The notes below the pieces were generated by a model. The model was not told where the DNA came from. It made no database searches and saw nothing but the letters and a program-made list of their open reading frames with translations. 64,000 bases of DNA from Pseudomonadota bacterium (GTDB lineage: Bacteria; Myxococcota_A; UBA796; CAJQPC01): positions 62,001-126,000 of the forward strand of contig JAAESX010000213.1 of the NCBI GenBank assembly GCA_024228935.1, in the 5' to 3' direction. The translations under genes and the position numbers were made by a program. Numbering within the stretch: the first letter of the stretch is position 1; the number at the start of each line of letters is the position of its first letter. Positions 1 to 9,512 of the stretch are shown piece by piece.

Positions 1-316
1 GACCCAGCTGAGATCGGGGGACTCCTCGCCGATGGCCTGGCCGTTCACGTAGAGCCGTCCGGTCGCGAGCTCCACCTCGCCCGGGCCGACCGCGACCAGG
101 CGCTTCACGTGAAGGATGTCGGGCTCGTCGGGCAGCCGCACGACGACGATGTCGCCGACGACGGGCTCGGCCAGGCGACTCCACAGGCGCACCTCGCCCT
201 CGGCGACCGTCGGCTCCATCGAGCCGGTGCGGACTCGGACGACTCCGAACACGAACGCGCGGAGGAAGACCGCGATGGCGACGAGCGCGAGGGCTCCGGC
301 CACCTGGCGCTGAGCG

Positions 317-324
<8 letters not shown>
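1..324 (-). CDS. lepB: Signal peptidase I, N-terminal part (cut by window edge)
   Basis: Membrane-anchored serine protease that removes signal peptides from exported proteins on the outer face of the inner membrane. Only the first 108 residues are in the window; the 3' end lies beyond base 1. One hydrophobic anchor (about residues 8-29) is followed by the serine motif G-S-M-E-P-T, placing the nucleophile at Ser35, and by H-V-K-R-L-V-A-V, which supplies the general-base lysine at Lys74. The ATG at 322-324 overlaps the lepA stop by 8 bases, so the two genes are probably translationally coupled, the usual lepA-lepB order. The motifs leave little doubt about the family. Confidence 0.93.
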
Positions 325-2125
<1,801 letters not shown>

Positions 2126-2145
2126 GCTGGTGTCCCGGACGTACG

Positions 2146-2184
2146 AAACCCCCGCTCCCAGGCCTCAGACCGGGGAAGCAGGGG
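2146..2184 (-). terminator. Imperfect GC-rich hairpin between rpsT and lepA
   Basis: On the minus strand an arm of about ten G/C-rich bases (2173-2184) pairs, with small bulges, with 2150-2159, and three Ts follow (2146-2148). The short T-tract suggests a leaky terminator or attenuator that would give more rpsT than lepA mRNA. Pairing was judged by eye only. Confidence 0.4.
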
Positions 2185-2198
2185 TGGAGCGAGCCTGC

Positions 2199-2474
2199 TC
2201 AGGAAGCGGCGGACTTGAGCTTGTTGACCGCCGCAGCGAGGCGGGCAACACGGCGCGAAGCGTTCCGCTTGTGGATGATGTTCTTGGTCGCCAGCTTCTG
2301 GATCACGCTGACGGCGCTGGGGAGCGACGCCTCGGCGGCGGCGAGGTCGCCGGCGTCGATGGCCGTACGGACCCTCTTGATCTCCGTCCGCATGGAGGCG
2401 CGGAAGTGACGGTTGCGGGCGTTCCGCTTCTTGTTCTGGCGGATGCGCTTGAGGGCGTCGGCGTGATGGGCCAC
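2199..2474 (-). CDS. rpsT: 30S ribosomal protein S20
   Basis: Primary 16S rRNA-binding protein of the small subunit. At 91 residues it has the normal length, with the family pattern: an H/A-rich start, the basic block R-Q-N-K-K-R-N-A-R-N, and the motif N-I-I-H-K-R-N-A-S-R-R near the C-terminus. A clean promoter lies about 70 bases upstream and a hairpin lies downstream, before lepA. S20 is known to repress its own translation in enterobacteria; the roughly 65-base leader would allow that here, but no specific element could be recognised. Confidence 0.98.
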   Translation of the reverse strand: MAHHADALKRIRQNKKRNARNRHFRASMRTEIKRVRTAIDAGDLAAAEASLPSAVSVIQKLATKNIIHKRNASRRVARLAAAVNKLKSAAS

Positions 2475-2545
2475 GGGCTACTCTCTTGGTGAAGCGAGCC
2501 GGAAGAGCGGTGTCCTCGGGCTGCCTCGGTGTCTGAAGGCCGGCC

Positions 2546-2573
2546 CATTTAGCATGGCGGGCGCCGCTGTCAA
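2546..2573 (-). promoter_or_regulatory. Sigma70-type promoter of rpsT
   Basis: Minus strand: a perfect TTGACA (2568-2573), a 16-base spacer, then TAAATG (2546-2551), with TG one base before it as in an extended -10. Transcription would start near 2539 and leave a leader of about 65 bases before the rpsT ATG at 2474. Confidence 0.75.
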
Positions 2574-2604
2574 GCGAGCCGACCGGCGTGCAACCGCGGT
2601 GATC

Positions 2605-2633
2605 TTGCTCGCCTATCGGGCCACGGGTAGGTT
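2605..2633 (+). promoter_or_regulatory. Candidate promoter of ugd
   Basis: Plus strand: TTGCTC (2605-2610), a 17-base spacer, TAGGTT (2628-2633). It is followed by CTGGAG as a ribosome site and the ugd ATG at 2660. It lies divergently to the rpsT promoter in the same 185-base gap. Confidence 0.5.
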
Positions 2634-2659
2634 CACCCGGCCTCTCCTGGAGACCGGAA

Positions 2660-3961
2660 ATGAAGATCGCTGTCGTCGGCACTGGCTACGTCGGACTCGT
2701 CGCTGGAACCTGCCTCGCGGACACCGGACACGATGTCGTCTGCATCGACAAGGACCAGGCCAAGGTGGACCTGCTCCAGAGCGGTGGTGTGCCGATCTTC
2801 GAGCCTGGACTCGATCAGCTCATCGCCCGCAACGTGCGCGAGGGCCGGCTGCGGTTCACGGCCGAAGGACCCGCCACCATCGGGGACGCCCAGGTCGCCT
2901 ACATCGCGGTCGGCACGCCCTCGGCGGCTGACGGCTCGGCGGACCTGTCGGGTGTGCACGCGGTCGCGGCGCTGATCGGCAAGAGCGCCACCGGCCCGAT
3001 CACCGTCGTCATCAAGTCGACCGTTCCCGTCGGCACCGCCGACCAGGTGCGAGAGATCGTCGGACAGCACTGCACCTTCCCCTTCGACGTGGTCTCCAAC
3101 CCGGAGTTCCTCAAGGAGGGCGCCGCGATCGACGACTTCATGAAGCCCGATCGCATCGTGATCGGCTGCAAGGAGGAGAGCTCGCGCGAGGTGATGACGG
3201 AGATCTACCGACCGCTCCTGCGGACCGGGAAGCCGATCCTGTTCATGGACAACCGCAGCGCCGAGCTCAGCAAGTACGCGGCGAACGCGTTCCTCGCGAC
3301 GAAGATCAGCTTCATCAACGAGCTCTCGCGCCTGTGCGAGAAGGTCGGCGCCGACGTCGACGCCGTGCGTCGCGGCGCTGGCACCGACTCGCGCATCGGC
3401 CTGCGCTTCTTCTTCCCGGGCGTGGGCTACGGCGGAAGCTGCTTCCCCAAGGACGTCAAGGCGTTGATGTCGACGGCCCAGGACCACGGCCACCCGCTGT
3501 CCATCCTCGAAGCCGTCGAGGACGTCAACCAGGCGCAGAAGCGCTGGATGGCCGAGAAGATCCTCGGGCGCCACGGGGGTGACCTCAGCGACAAGCGGTT
3601 CGCCATCTGGGGCCTGTCCTTCAAGCCCAACACCGATGACATGCGCGAGGCGCCGTCGGTCGAGATCATCGAGGCGCTGCTCGGCGCCGGCGCGACGGTC
3701 ACGGTCTACGACCCCGAGGCCATGAGCGAGGCCCGCCACAGCCTGGGCGACCGCGTCACGTACGCCGAGTCGGCCGGCGAGGCCGTCGATGGAGCGGACG
3801 CGCTGGTCCTCGTGACCGAGTGGAACGAGTTCCGGAACCCGAACCTCGAGAAGCTCGCCGGACGCATGCGGGGCAACGAGATCTACGACGGACGCAACCT
3901 GTACGAGCCCGACGCGGTTCGCGCCGCTGGCTTCCTGTACGAGGGCGTCGGCCGCCGCTGA
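2660..3961 (+). CDS. ugd: UDP-glucose 6-dehydrogenase
   Basis: Cytoplasmic NAD-dependent enzyme that oxidises UDP-glucose twice to UDP-glucuronate, a precursor for capsule, exopolysaccharide and modified lipopolysaccharide sugars. The 433 residues show the dinucleotide fold G-T-G-Y-V-G at 8-13, N-P-E-F-L-K-E-G-A-A in the middle, and the active-site motif G-Y-G-G-S-C-F-P-K-D with the catalytic cysteine at about residue 261. The C-terminal UDP-binding domain carries W-G-L-S-F-K-P-N-T-D-D. A related UDP-sugar dehydrogenase such as UDP-mannose dehydrogenase is less likely from these motifs. The gene stands alone, convergent with holA (12-base gap). Confidence 0.95.
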   Translation: MKIAVVGTGYVGLVAGTCLADTGHDVVCIDKDQAKVDLLQSGGVPIFEPGLDQLIARNVREGRLRFTAEGPATIGDAQVAYIAVGTPSAADGSADLSGVHAVAALIGKSATGPITVVIKSTVPVGTADQVREIVGQHCTFPFDVVSNPEFLKEGAAIDDFMKPDRIVIGCKEESSREVMTEIYRPLLRTGKPILFMDNRSAELSKYAANAFLATKISFINELSRLCEKVGADVDAVRRGAGTDSRIGLRFFFPGVGYGGSCFPKDVKALMSTAQDHGHPLSILEAVEDVNQAQKRWMAEKILGRHGGDLSDKRFAIWGLSFKPNTDDMREAPSVEIIEALLGAGATVTVYDPEAMSEARHSLGDRVTYAESAGEAVDGADALVLVTEWNEFRNPNLEKLAGRMRGNEIYDGRNLYEPDAVRAAGFLYEGVGRR

Positions 3962-3973
3962 GCTGGCCCGTCG

Positions 3974-4945
3974 CTACCCGGCGACGAGGTCGAGCAGGAG
4001 CGCCTCGAAGACGCGTCGGTCCCCGGCGCGGTGGCTGTTCATGTCCTGGTTCGCCCGGGCGATCCGAGACAGGACTCGGGCCTCGTCGAGCGGGTGGCTC
4101 CTGAGCGAGCGCTCGAGCTTCTTGCGCTTCCATCCGGGCATGCGAGCTCCGGCGTCTCCGCCGTGGCGCATCGCGTCCTGGAGTTGGAGCAGCTGACGCA
4201 TCTGCCAGGTGACGTTGAAGATCAGGCGATGTGGGGGCTGGCGCGCCTCGAGCAGTCGGTGGGCCGTCGCGAGCGCCTGGTCCGCGTTCCGCGTGACGAT
4301 CGCGTCCGTCAAGTCCCAGACCGCCGCTTCAGCCAGAAGGCTGCAGACCTGGTCGAGGATCTCGCTGGTGATCGTCCCCTCGCCGCCCAGGTAGAGCGCC
4401 GCCTTCTCGATCTCGCGCGCGATCCGGCCGAGGTCCGTCCCGACGGTGGCGACGATCTGACGCGCCTCGGAGGCCCCCAGGGTGCAGCCCATCTCGCTGG
4501 CTCGGTACTGGGCGAACGCCGCCGGGTCCTGGTCACGGGACTTGAACCGCACCACCGCGCCCGTCTTCTTCGCGGCCGTCTCGATCGGTCGGGCGTGCTT
4601 GCTGCGTGGCGGGAACGCGCGCCCGCGCACGATGACGACAGCGCCTCGGTGGGGGGTCGAGCACCACGCCTGCAGCTCGTCGAGCAGCTCGACCGAGGCC
4701 TCGTTCAGGTTCCGCAGCTCGAGCACCCGGTGCGGGCTCAGCATCGGCATGGTCCGCGCCATGGAGAACAGGCTCAGCACGTTCTCGTCGGCGGCTCGGA
4801 AGACCGCGTGATCGAACGAGCGCTGGACGCCCGTCAGCGCCCACTCAGCGAGCTGGTCGGCCGCCCGATCGACCAGGAGCGCCTCGTCGCCGAGGACCAG
4901 GTAGATCGGATGTGGCGTGCCCTTCAGCAGTCCCTGGACGCTCAC
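3974..4945 (-). CDS. holA: DNA polymerase III delta subunit
   Basis: Clamp-loader subunit that opens the beta sliding clamp during replication. 323 residues, close to the usual 330-345. The N-terminus Y-L-V-L-G-D-E-A-L-L-V resembles the degenerate AAA+ start of HolA, and the C-terminus holds the family's helical collar (R-Q-L-L-Q-L, then a W-K-R-K-K-L motif). I chose GTG at 4943-4945: it has a GGGGGAG ribosome site and overlaps the lptE stop as GTGA. A much longer reading upstream would run through lptE in another frame. The lptE-holA pairing is standard in Gram-negative bacteria and supports both calls. Confidence 0.9.
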   Translation of the reverse strand: MSVQGLLKGTPHPIYLVLGDEALLVDRAADQLAEWALTGVQRSFDHAVFRAADENVLSLFSMARTMPMLSPHRVLELRNLNEASVELLDELQAWCSTPHRGAVVIVRGRAFPPRSKHARPIETAAKKTGAVVRFKSRDQDPAAFAQYRASEMGCTLGASEARQIVATVGTDLGRIAREIEKAALYLGGEGTITSEILDQVCSLLAEAAVWDLTDAIVTRNADQALATAHRLLEARQPPHRLIFNVTWQMRQLLQLQDAMRHGGDAGARMPGWKRKKLERSLRSHPLDEARVLSRIARANQDMNSHRAGDRRVFEALLLDLVAG

Positions 4946-5364
4946 CGCTCCCCCAACAACAGAGTGACGCCGTCTTCGACCAGGGTCCGCGACAGCTCGG
5001 CGAACGCCTGCCGCCGACCCGCTTCGGCCGACAGCGGGTCGGGCGCCTCGAACACCTGTGACCCTGACACCGAGACCGACTCGGACGCCTGGGAGAGCTG
5101 CAGGTGGAGGCGGGCCTCCATGGCTGCGCCGCCAGCCGCGACGGGCACGACGCCGCTGTCGAGCACGACGACGTCGATCGCTGGTCCGAACTCGAGCTGG
5201 CCCGAGACATCGGACAACGCGGTCTCGAGATGGCCTTCCAGGCCGACCTCGGCGACGGGAGCCCGCACGTCTCCCAGCGAGCCCGCGCCGATGGGAGCGC
5301 GCCCCAGATGCACCGAACACGCCAACAAGCAGACAGCCAGCACCACGCCTCCGTCGGTTGACAC
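4942..5364 (-). CDS. lptE: LptE-like lipoprotein (LPS transport, outer membrane)
   Basis: Predicted outer-membrane lipoprotein that would plug the LptD barrel in lipopolysaccharide export. The 140 residues begin with a short hydrophobic signal ending in a C-L-L-A-C lipobox. The body is beta-rich, with V-V-V-L-D-S-G and E-A-R-L-H-L-Q-L strands, and ends in a helix rich in A, E and R (R-Q-A-F-A-E-L-S-R-T-L), the general LptE layout. Primary sequence is weakly conserved in this family, so the call rests largely on position directly before holA. The start may be a GTG at 5341-5343, a few bases after GGAGG, rather than the GTG at 5364; that start would give an even shorter signal peptide. Confidence 0.72.
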   Translation of the reverse strand: MSTDGGVVLAVCLLACSVHLGRAPIGAGSLGDVRAPVAEVGLEGHLETALSDVSGQLEFGPAIDVVVLDSGVVPVAAGGAAMEARLHLQLSQASESVSVSGSQVFEAPDPLSAEAGRRQAFAELSRTLVEDGVTLLLGER

Positions 5365-5386
5365 CCCATAGGCTGCCGAGCAGAAT
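5358..5386 (+). promoter_or_regulatory. Sigma70-type promoter for the 5416 gene
   Basis: Plus strand: a perfect TTGACA (5358-5363), a 17-base spacer and CAGAAT (5381-5386), 29 bases before the ATG at 5416. The -35 box overlaps the 5' end of lptE on the other strand, so the two genes share a very tight divergent junction. Confidence 0.62.
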
Positions 5387-5415
5387 CCTGCACCGCTCGT
5401 TCCCCGAGGTTCTCG

Positions 5416-6183
5416 ATGCTCGCCCTTCTCTGGTCCTCCGTTGCGATGGCCTCAGACCCCTCGCCAGCCCTCTCGGATGTACTGACGTCGTACCGAATCA
5501 TCCAGGACGAGGAGCCCGCCACGGCGCCCGCAGCCGGCGAGACCGGCGCTCCGACCAAGACGCGCCCGTACCTCATGGAGGTCAACATGCGCGGCCGGTA
5601 CATGAGCGTGCCCGACTCGATCCTGGACATCTGGTACTTCAACGGCTCGGACGACAACGGCGCCCACCTGGAGCGCCCCCAGATCCGCGCCTACACGGTC
5701 GGGCTCGAGTTCGCGATCCGAAACGACACCCAGATGGGCGCGTTCTACTTCGACTACTTCGGCAGCCTGATCAAGCCCGGGTACTGGGACGACGTCGAGG
5801 CGCCCGGCGACGAGAACTACCTGGACGGCGACTGGGTCGAGCCGACCCAGGACTTCGGCATCGTCGCCTTCGGCATCAACTACTACTACGACATGCGCCT
5901 GCACAAGGTGTTCAGCATCGTGGTCGGCGCCGGGCTCGGCGGCGCCTACATCATCGGCGACCTGCAGCAGTGGGACGGCGTCGATGGCGAGCCGGCGTAC
6001 AAGGTCCGCGAGGACAACCCGGACAAGCCGCCCGACGACGTCTACCGCGTGCCCACGGTCGTCCCGATCCTCGACATCAACGCTGGCGTCAAGTTCCACA
6101 TCAACGAGCGCGCCAACATCCGCATCGAAGGCGGGCTCCACGACCTGCTCTACGTCGGCGGCGCGGTCGGGGTCGTCTTCTAG
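5416..6183 (+). CDS. Predicted outer-membrane beta-barrel protein
   Basis: 255 residues, not assigned to a named family. A very short export signal (M-L-A-L-L-W-S-S-V-A-M-A) is followed by a Pro/Ala-rich segment. Then come alternating amphipathic strands rich in Y, F, W and G (for example G-I-N-Y-Y-Y-D-M-R-L and V-V-G-A-G-L-G-G-A-Y) and a terminal V-G-V-V-F ending in Phe, the classic signal for BAM-mediated insertion. Repeats such as L-E-F-A-I-R and A-G-V-K-F-H-I-N-E-R are typical of small barrels with about eight to ten strands. It is monocistronic, with its own promoter, and is followed by rpsU on the same strand after 63 bases. Confidence 0.7.
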   Translation: MLALLWSSVAMASDPSPALSDVLTSYRIIQDEEPATAPAAGETGAPTKTRPYLMEVNMRGRYMSVPDSILDIWYFNGSDDNGAHLERPQIRAYTVGLEFAIRNDTQMGAFYFDYFGSLIKPGYWDDVEAPGDENYLDGDWVEPTQDFGIVAFGINYYYDMRLHKVFSIVVGAGLGGAYIIGDLQQWDGVDGEPAYKVREDNPDKPPDDVYRVPTVVPILDINAGVKFHINERANIRIEGGLHDLLYVGGAVGVVF

Positions 6184-6185
6184 CC

Positions 6186-6214
6186 TTGCGGCACCGGCCG
6201 TCGTCCATTAGTTG
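6186..6214 (+). promoter_or_regulatory. Candidate rpsU promoter with flanking inverted repeat
   Basis: TTGCGG (6186-6191), a 17-base spacer, TAGTTG (6209-6214). A perfect 6-base inverted repeat, CCGTCG (6198-6203) and CGACGG (6216-6221), brackets the -10 box. It could be an operator half-site pair or, if transcribed, a small leader hairpin. No matching regulator is encoded nearby. Confidence 0.42.
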
Positions 6215-6246
6215 CCGACGGTCAAATCATCAGTTCTGGAGCTGCT

Positions 6247-6453
6247 TTGGTCAGCGTCACCGTCCGCGACAATGAGCCCTTCGAGAAGGCCCTGCGCCGC
6301 TTCCGCCGCAAGGTGGAGCGCGAGGGCATCCGCAAGGACATCAAGAAGAACAAGGTCTACCTGAAGCCCGGCGAGCGCCGTCGGCTCAAGCAGCGTCTGG
6401 CTGAGAAGCGTCGGCGGAAGGCCGCGCGTCGCGCCCAGAAGCGTCGGCGTTAG
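6247..6453 (+). CDS. rpsU: 30S ribosomal protein S21
   Basis: Small subunit protein near the anti-Shine-Dalgarno region, needed for initiation on structured mRNAs. 68 residues with the family core V-R-D-N-E-P-F-E-K-A-L-R-R-F and a very basic C-terminal tail of K and R. The start is TTG at 6247-6249, five bases after GGAG (6238-6241); the first in-frame ATG would remove conserved sequence. A strong hairpin terminator follows at 6495-6521. Confidence 0.95.
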   Translation: MVSVTVRDNEPFEKALRRFRRKVEREGIRKDIKKNKVYLKPGERRRLKQRLAEKRRRKAARRAQKRRR

Positions 6454-6494
6454 CCCACGCTCCGCCCCTCGGGGCTGTTCTTCGAGACACAGGC

Positions 6495-6521
6495 AGCCGG
6501 GCCCTCATGGACCCGGCTTTT
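6495..6521 (+). terminator. Rho-independent terminator after rpsU
   Basis: A 7-base perfect stem (AGCCGGG 6495-6501 with CCCGGCT 6512-6518) followed by TTTT (6518-6521). It lies inside the 3' end of the convergent gene that stops at 6505, so it also shapes that gene's last codons. Confidence 0.75.
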
Positions 6522-7350
6522 CCTGTTCCTTGTCCGGCTCACCCCAGGACCGCGCCCAGGCGACGTCTCCGTCCATGCCGGTGACCGCCTCGCGCGTAGC
6601 GTGGTTCTCCATGGCCCACTCGCCGTCGGCGGTGGCCGGGTGCGCCACACTGAACTCCCGCATCTCGCGGGCATAGGCCTTGCGGTCCCCTTCGAGGACC
6701 AGCTGGTGCCGGGCCAGGTCCAGATGCGCGATGGCGAGCTGGGGCTCGCTCTTGATGGCCAGCTCGAACAGCGCGCGGCTTCGGGGCAGCTCCCGGTCGA
6801 CGGGCCCCTCGACGAGCACGAGCGTCATCGCCTCGCCCCACGGTCCGACCCAGCTGTCCCCCAGCAGGCGCGCGTGCCTGGCCAGGAACCGCAGCGGCTC
6901 GAGGTCGATGCCGGCCGCCGGGCCACGCAGCTCGATCCAACGGGCCCACGCGAACACGGTCGCCTCGATGCAGTCCAGCTCGGGCTCGCCGAGCTGCTTC
7001 ACGGCGCCTTCGGTGATGCGACCGGCCGCGAGACGCACCCGGCTGGCGTAGCCGGGGTTCAGGGCCATGCAGGCGACCCCATGGCTGCGGGCGCGATCGT
7101 AGAGCTCCGCCTGGTCCGAGCCGGGATGCCCGAACGCGCGCGCGCCCCACGCACGTGACAGGGCCGCCAGCACCCGCGGGTCGTCGGAATGCTCCGCGAG
7201 CAGCTCGCGGTACATCTCGATGGACTCGTCCAGCCGCTCGACATCCGCTCTCTCGGCGTAGACGCGGTCGGCCCGAGTCAGCGCGCCCTCGACGGGGTCG
7301 CGGCCTTCACCCTGGCGCAGCCAGCACGAGACGAGCAGGAGGAGCGTCAC
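6505..7350 (-). CDS. TatT-like TPR lipoprotein (TRAP-T component family)
   Basis: 281 residues. GTG start, then a tiny signal and a lipobox (L-L-V-S-C, Cys9). The body is all-helical with TPR-like repeats: R-V-L-A-A-L-S-R-A-W-G, L-Y-D-R-A-R-S-H-G-V-A-C, F-A-W-A-R-W-I-E, and A-H-L-D-L-A-R-H. This is the pattern of TatT, the periplasmic TPR partner of some TRAP transporters described in Treponema. In Proteobacteria-type genomes TatT homologues often stand alone, and here too no TRAP permease or TatP binding protein is adjacent. The role is therefore uncertain: a periplasmic scaffold or ligand carrier. Family assignment is by pattern only. Confidence 0.65.
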   Translation of the reverse strand: MTLLLLVSCWLRQGEGRDPVEGALTRADRVYAERADVERLDESIEMYRELLAEHSDDPRVLAALSRAWGARAFGHPGSDQAELYDRARSHGVACMALNPGYASRVRLAAGRITEGAVKQLGEPELDCIEATVFAWARWIELRGPAAGIDLEPLRFLARHARLLGDSWVGPWGEAMTLVLVEGPVDRELPRSRALFELAIKSEPQLAIAHLDLARHQLVLEGDRKAYAREMREFSVAHPATADGEWAMENHATREAVTGMDGDVAWARSWGEPDKEQEKPGP

Positions 7351-7398
7351 CCCCGGACGCTAGCACGGGGACCCATCCGCGTGTACCGTTGTCGCCCT

Positions 7399-7481
7399 GC
7401 CCGGGTGGTGGAACGGTAGACACAGGGGCCTTAAAAGCCCCAGCCGCTTGCGGCGTGCGGGTTCGACTCCCGCCCCGGGTA
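7399..7481 (+). tRNA. tRNA-Leu (anticodon UAA)
   Basis: 83 bases. Acceptor arms GCCCGGG (7399-7405) and CCCGGGT (7474-7480) pair with one G-U, and the discriminator is A at 7481. The anticodon loop CTTAAAA (7430-7436) gives UAA, reading UUA and UUG. A long variable arm (AGCCGCTTGCGGCGT region) marks a class II tRNA, and the T-arm GTTCGACT is standard. CCA is not encoded. Confidence 0.96.
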
Positions 7482-7506
7482 CCTCTCTTGCCTTCGGAGG
7501 GCTCGA

Positions 7507-7536
7507 TTGACAGCCAGTCGGCGTGGGCCGTACGAT
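7507..7536 (+). promoter_or_regulatory. Sigma70-type promoter upstream of the dnaK-like gene
   Basis: Perfect TTGACA (7507-7512), an 18-base spacer, TACGAT (7531-7536), about 70 bases before the start codon. No CIRCE-like inverted repeat or sigma32-type box was seen, so classical heat-shock control is not evident from sequence. Confidence 0.6.
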
Positions 7537-7606
7537 CACGCGTCAAGAAGATCCCGAAAAGGAAGAGCAATGCTGGCTCACTGCACCTGGATTCTCGGAA
7601 GGTTGA

Positions 7607-9421
7607 ATGGGGAAGCTCATCGGCATCGATCTCGGCACGACCAACTCGGTCTGCGCATACATGGATCGCCGGGATCCGATCGTGATCATCAACGCCGAGG
7701 GTGGACGGATCACACCGTCCGTCGTGGGCATCAGCAAGAACGGCGAGCGCTTCGTCGGTGACATCGCCAAGCGCCAACTGCTGATCAACCCGGAAGCGAC
7801 GATCCACTCGATCAAGCGCTTCATGGGCCGGCGGTACCAGGACGCTGAGAAGGACATGGCGCTCGTCCAGTACAAGGTGGTCGAGACCAAGAACGGCGAC
7901 ACGGCCGTCGAGATCGGCGACAGGCGTTACCTGCCGCAAGAGATCGCCGCGATGATCCTGCAGAAGCTGAGAAAGTCCGCAGAGGACTTCCTGGGTGAGC
8001 AGGTCACCGAGGCCGTCATCACGGTCCCGGCCTACTTCACCGACCGCCAGCGCCAGGCGACCAAGGACGCGGGCACCATCGCGGGCCTGGACGTCCTGCG
8101 CATCATCAACGAGCCCACGGCGGCCGCGCTGGCCTACGTGCACGACCGTCGGAAGTCCTCGACCATCGCGGTCTACGACTTCGGCGGTGGAACGTTCGAC
8201 ATCTCGATCCTCGAGGTCGACCGCGACCTGGCCGAGGTCCGAGCGACGCGCGGGAACAACCAGCTCGGCGGCGCCGACATCGATCGCAAGGTCGTCGACT
8301 GGCTGCTCGAGCAGTTCAACCGTGAGCACGGCATCGACGTGTCCGAGGACAAGGTCGTCCTGCAGCGCCTCCGGGATGCTGCCGAGCGCGCCAAGCTCGA
8401 GCTCAGCTCGGCGATGGAGACGGACATCCACCTGCCGTTCCTGCTGGCGGATGCCGGCGGCCCCAAGCACCTGCAGTGCAGCCTCAGCCGATACACCTTC
8501 GAGTCGCTGGCCCAGGCGCTGTTCGACGAGACCATCGAGGAGTGCCAGCGCGCGCTCCAGGACTGCCGCCTCGCCCCCGACGACGTCGACGAGATCATCC
8601 TCGTCGGCGGAAGCTCCCGCATCCCCAAGATCCAGGAGATGGTGAAGGGCCTGTTCGAGCGTCCGCTCAACAAGACCTTCAACCCGGACGAGGTCGTCGC
8701 CATCGGCGCCGCCATCCAGGCCGGGATCCTCGAGGGCGACGTCAAGGCGGTCACGCTGCTCGACGTCACCAACTTCAGCCTGGGCATCGAGGTGGAGGGG
8801 CGTCGCGCCGCGAAGCTCATCCCGAAGAACACGACCATTCCTGCCCAGAAGACCCAGCTGGTCTCGACCGTCGTCGACAACCAGCGCACGGTCAAGATCC
8901 ACGTGCTCCAGGGCGAGTCTCCCCTCGCCCGCGAGAACGTGTCGCTGGGTGAGTTCGAGCTCCAGGGGATCGAGCCGGCGCCTCGCGGTGTCCCTCGCAT
9001 CCAGGTGAAGTTCGCAATCGACGCGAACGGCATCGTCCAGGTCTCCGCGAAGGACAGCCGGTCCGGCGTCTCGAACGCCATCACCATCGACGCGCCCACC
9101 GGGCTGTCGCAGATGGAGATCGACCAGCTCCGCGAGGAACACGCGACCCAGGGCGCGGACGTCGAGGAGCCCGAGGAGGTCAAGCAGCTTCGCGGCCAGA
9201 TCGAGAAGCAGCTCGTCAGCCTCGAGAGCTTCCTGCGGGACAACCGCGGCTTCCTCCAGAAGAAGGACGTGTTCGAGATCGAGCAGGCCCTGAAGCGCGG
9301 ACGGATGGCCCTGCTCAAGTCCTCGGACAAGGGCAACCTGGACGAGCTCTCGATGTACCTGGCGCGCTTCTTCGCGCACCTGGCCGACAAGACCGGCGCG
9401 GGCGACACTCCGATTCACTGA
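7607..9421 (+). CDS. DnaK-type Hsp70 chaperone
   Basis: ATP-dependent chaperone of 604 residues. The nucleotide-binding domain starts G-I-D-L-G-T-T-N-S-V and carries Y-D-F-G-G-G-T-F-D and V-G-G-S-S-R-I-P, then N-I/F-S-L-G-I-E-V at the start of the substrate-binding domain. The lid region is shorter and less conserved than in E. coli DnaK (638 residues), and the C-terminus lacks the E-E-V/D-K tail (it ends T-P-I-H). No grpE or dnaJ is nearby. It could be a specialised paralogue rather than the housekeeping copy, so no symbol is given. A SD-like GGAAGG lies four bases before the ATG. A second, very different Hsp70 lies at 57333-59906. Confidence 0.92.
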   Translation: MGKLIGIDLGTTNSVCAYMDRRDPIVIINAEGGRITPSVVGISKNGERFVGDIAKRQLLINPEATIHSIKRFMGRRYQDAEKDMALVQYKVVETKNGDTAVEIGDRRYLPQEIAAMILQKLRKSAEDFLGEQVTEAVITVPAYFTDRQRQATKDAGTIAGLDVLRIINEPTAAALAYVHDRRKSSTIAVYDFGGGTFDISILEVDRDLAEVRATRGNNQLGGADIDRKVVDWLLEQFNREHGIDVSEDKVVLQRLRDAAERAKLELSSAMETDIHLPFLLADAGGPKHLQCSLSRYTFESLAQALFDETIEECQRALQDCRLAPDDVDEIILVGGSSRIPKIQEMVKGLFERPLNKTFNPDEVVAIGAAIQAGILEGDVKAVTLLDVTNFSLGIEVEGRRAAKLIPKNTTIPAQKTQLVSTVVDNQRTVKIHVLQGESPLARENVSLGEFELQGIEPAPRGVPRIQVKFAIDANGIVQVSAKDSRSGVSNAITIDAPTGLSQMEIDQLREEHATQGADVEEPEEVKQLRGQIEKQLVSLESFLRDNRGFLQKKDVFEIEQALKRGRMALLKSSDKGNLDELSMYLARFFAHLADKTGAGDTPIH

Positions 9422-9458
9422 CAGCAGGTCAGAGAAAGACGGCGCGTCAGAGAAAGAA

Positions 9459-9491
9459 GGCCGCCTCTCCTTTCGGAGAGGCGGCCTCTTT
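9459..9491. terminator. Bidirectional terminator between hsp70 and M16 protease genes
   Basis: A perfect 12-base stem, GGCCGCCTCTCC (9459-9470) with its complement at 9475-9486, a TTTC loop, and TCTTT after it. On the minus strand the stem is followed by TTCTTTCT, so it serves both converging genes. Confidence 0.9.
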
Positions 9492-9512
9492 GCTCTGGGT
9501 CGGACGACAGAC

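Noticed and set aside
3968..3985. Hairpin CGTCGC/GCGACG between ugd and holA as a terminator
   Set aside because: Only six pairs and no T-tract on either strand; it lies within the holA end.
4946..5320. Extended holA start giving about 448 residues
   Set aside because: The extra part is LptE DNA in another frame; the GTG at 4945 has an SD and overlaps the lptE stop.
7307..9418. Long open frame opposite the DnaK-like gene
   Set aside because: Same artefact as above; composition rich in D, L, V and R, no domains, and it would also run across the tRNA-Leu gene.
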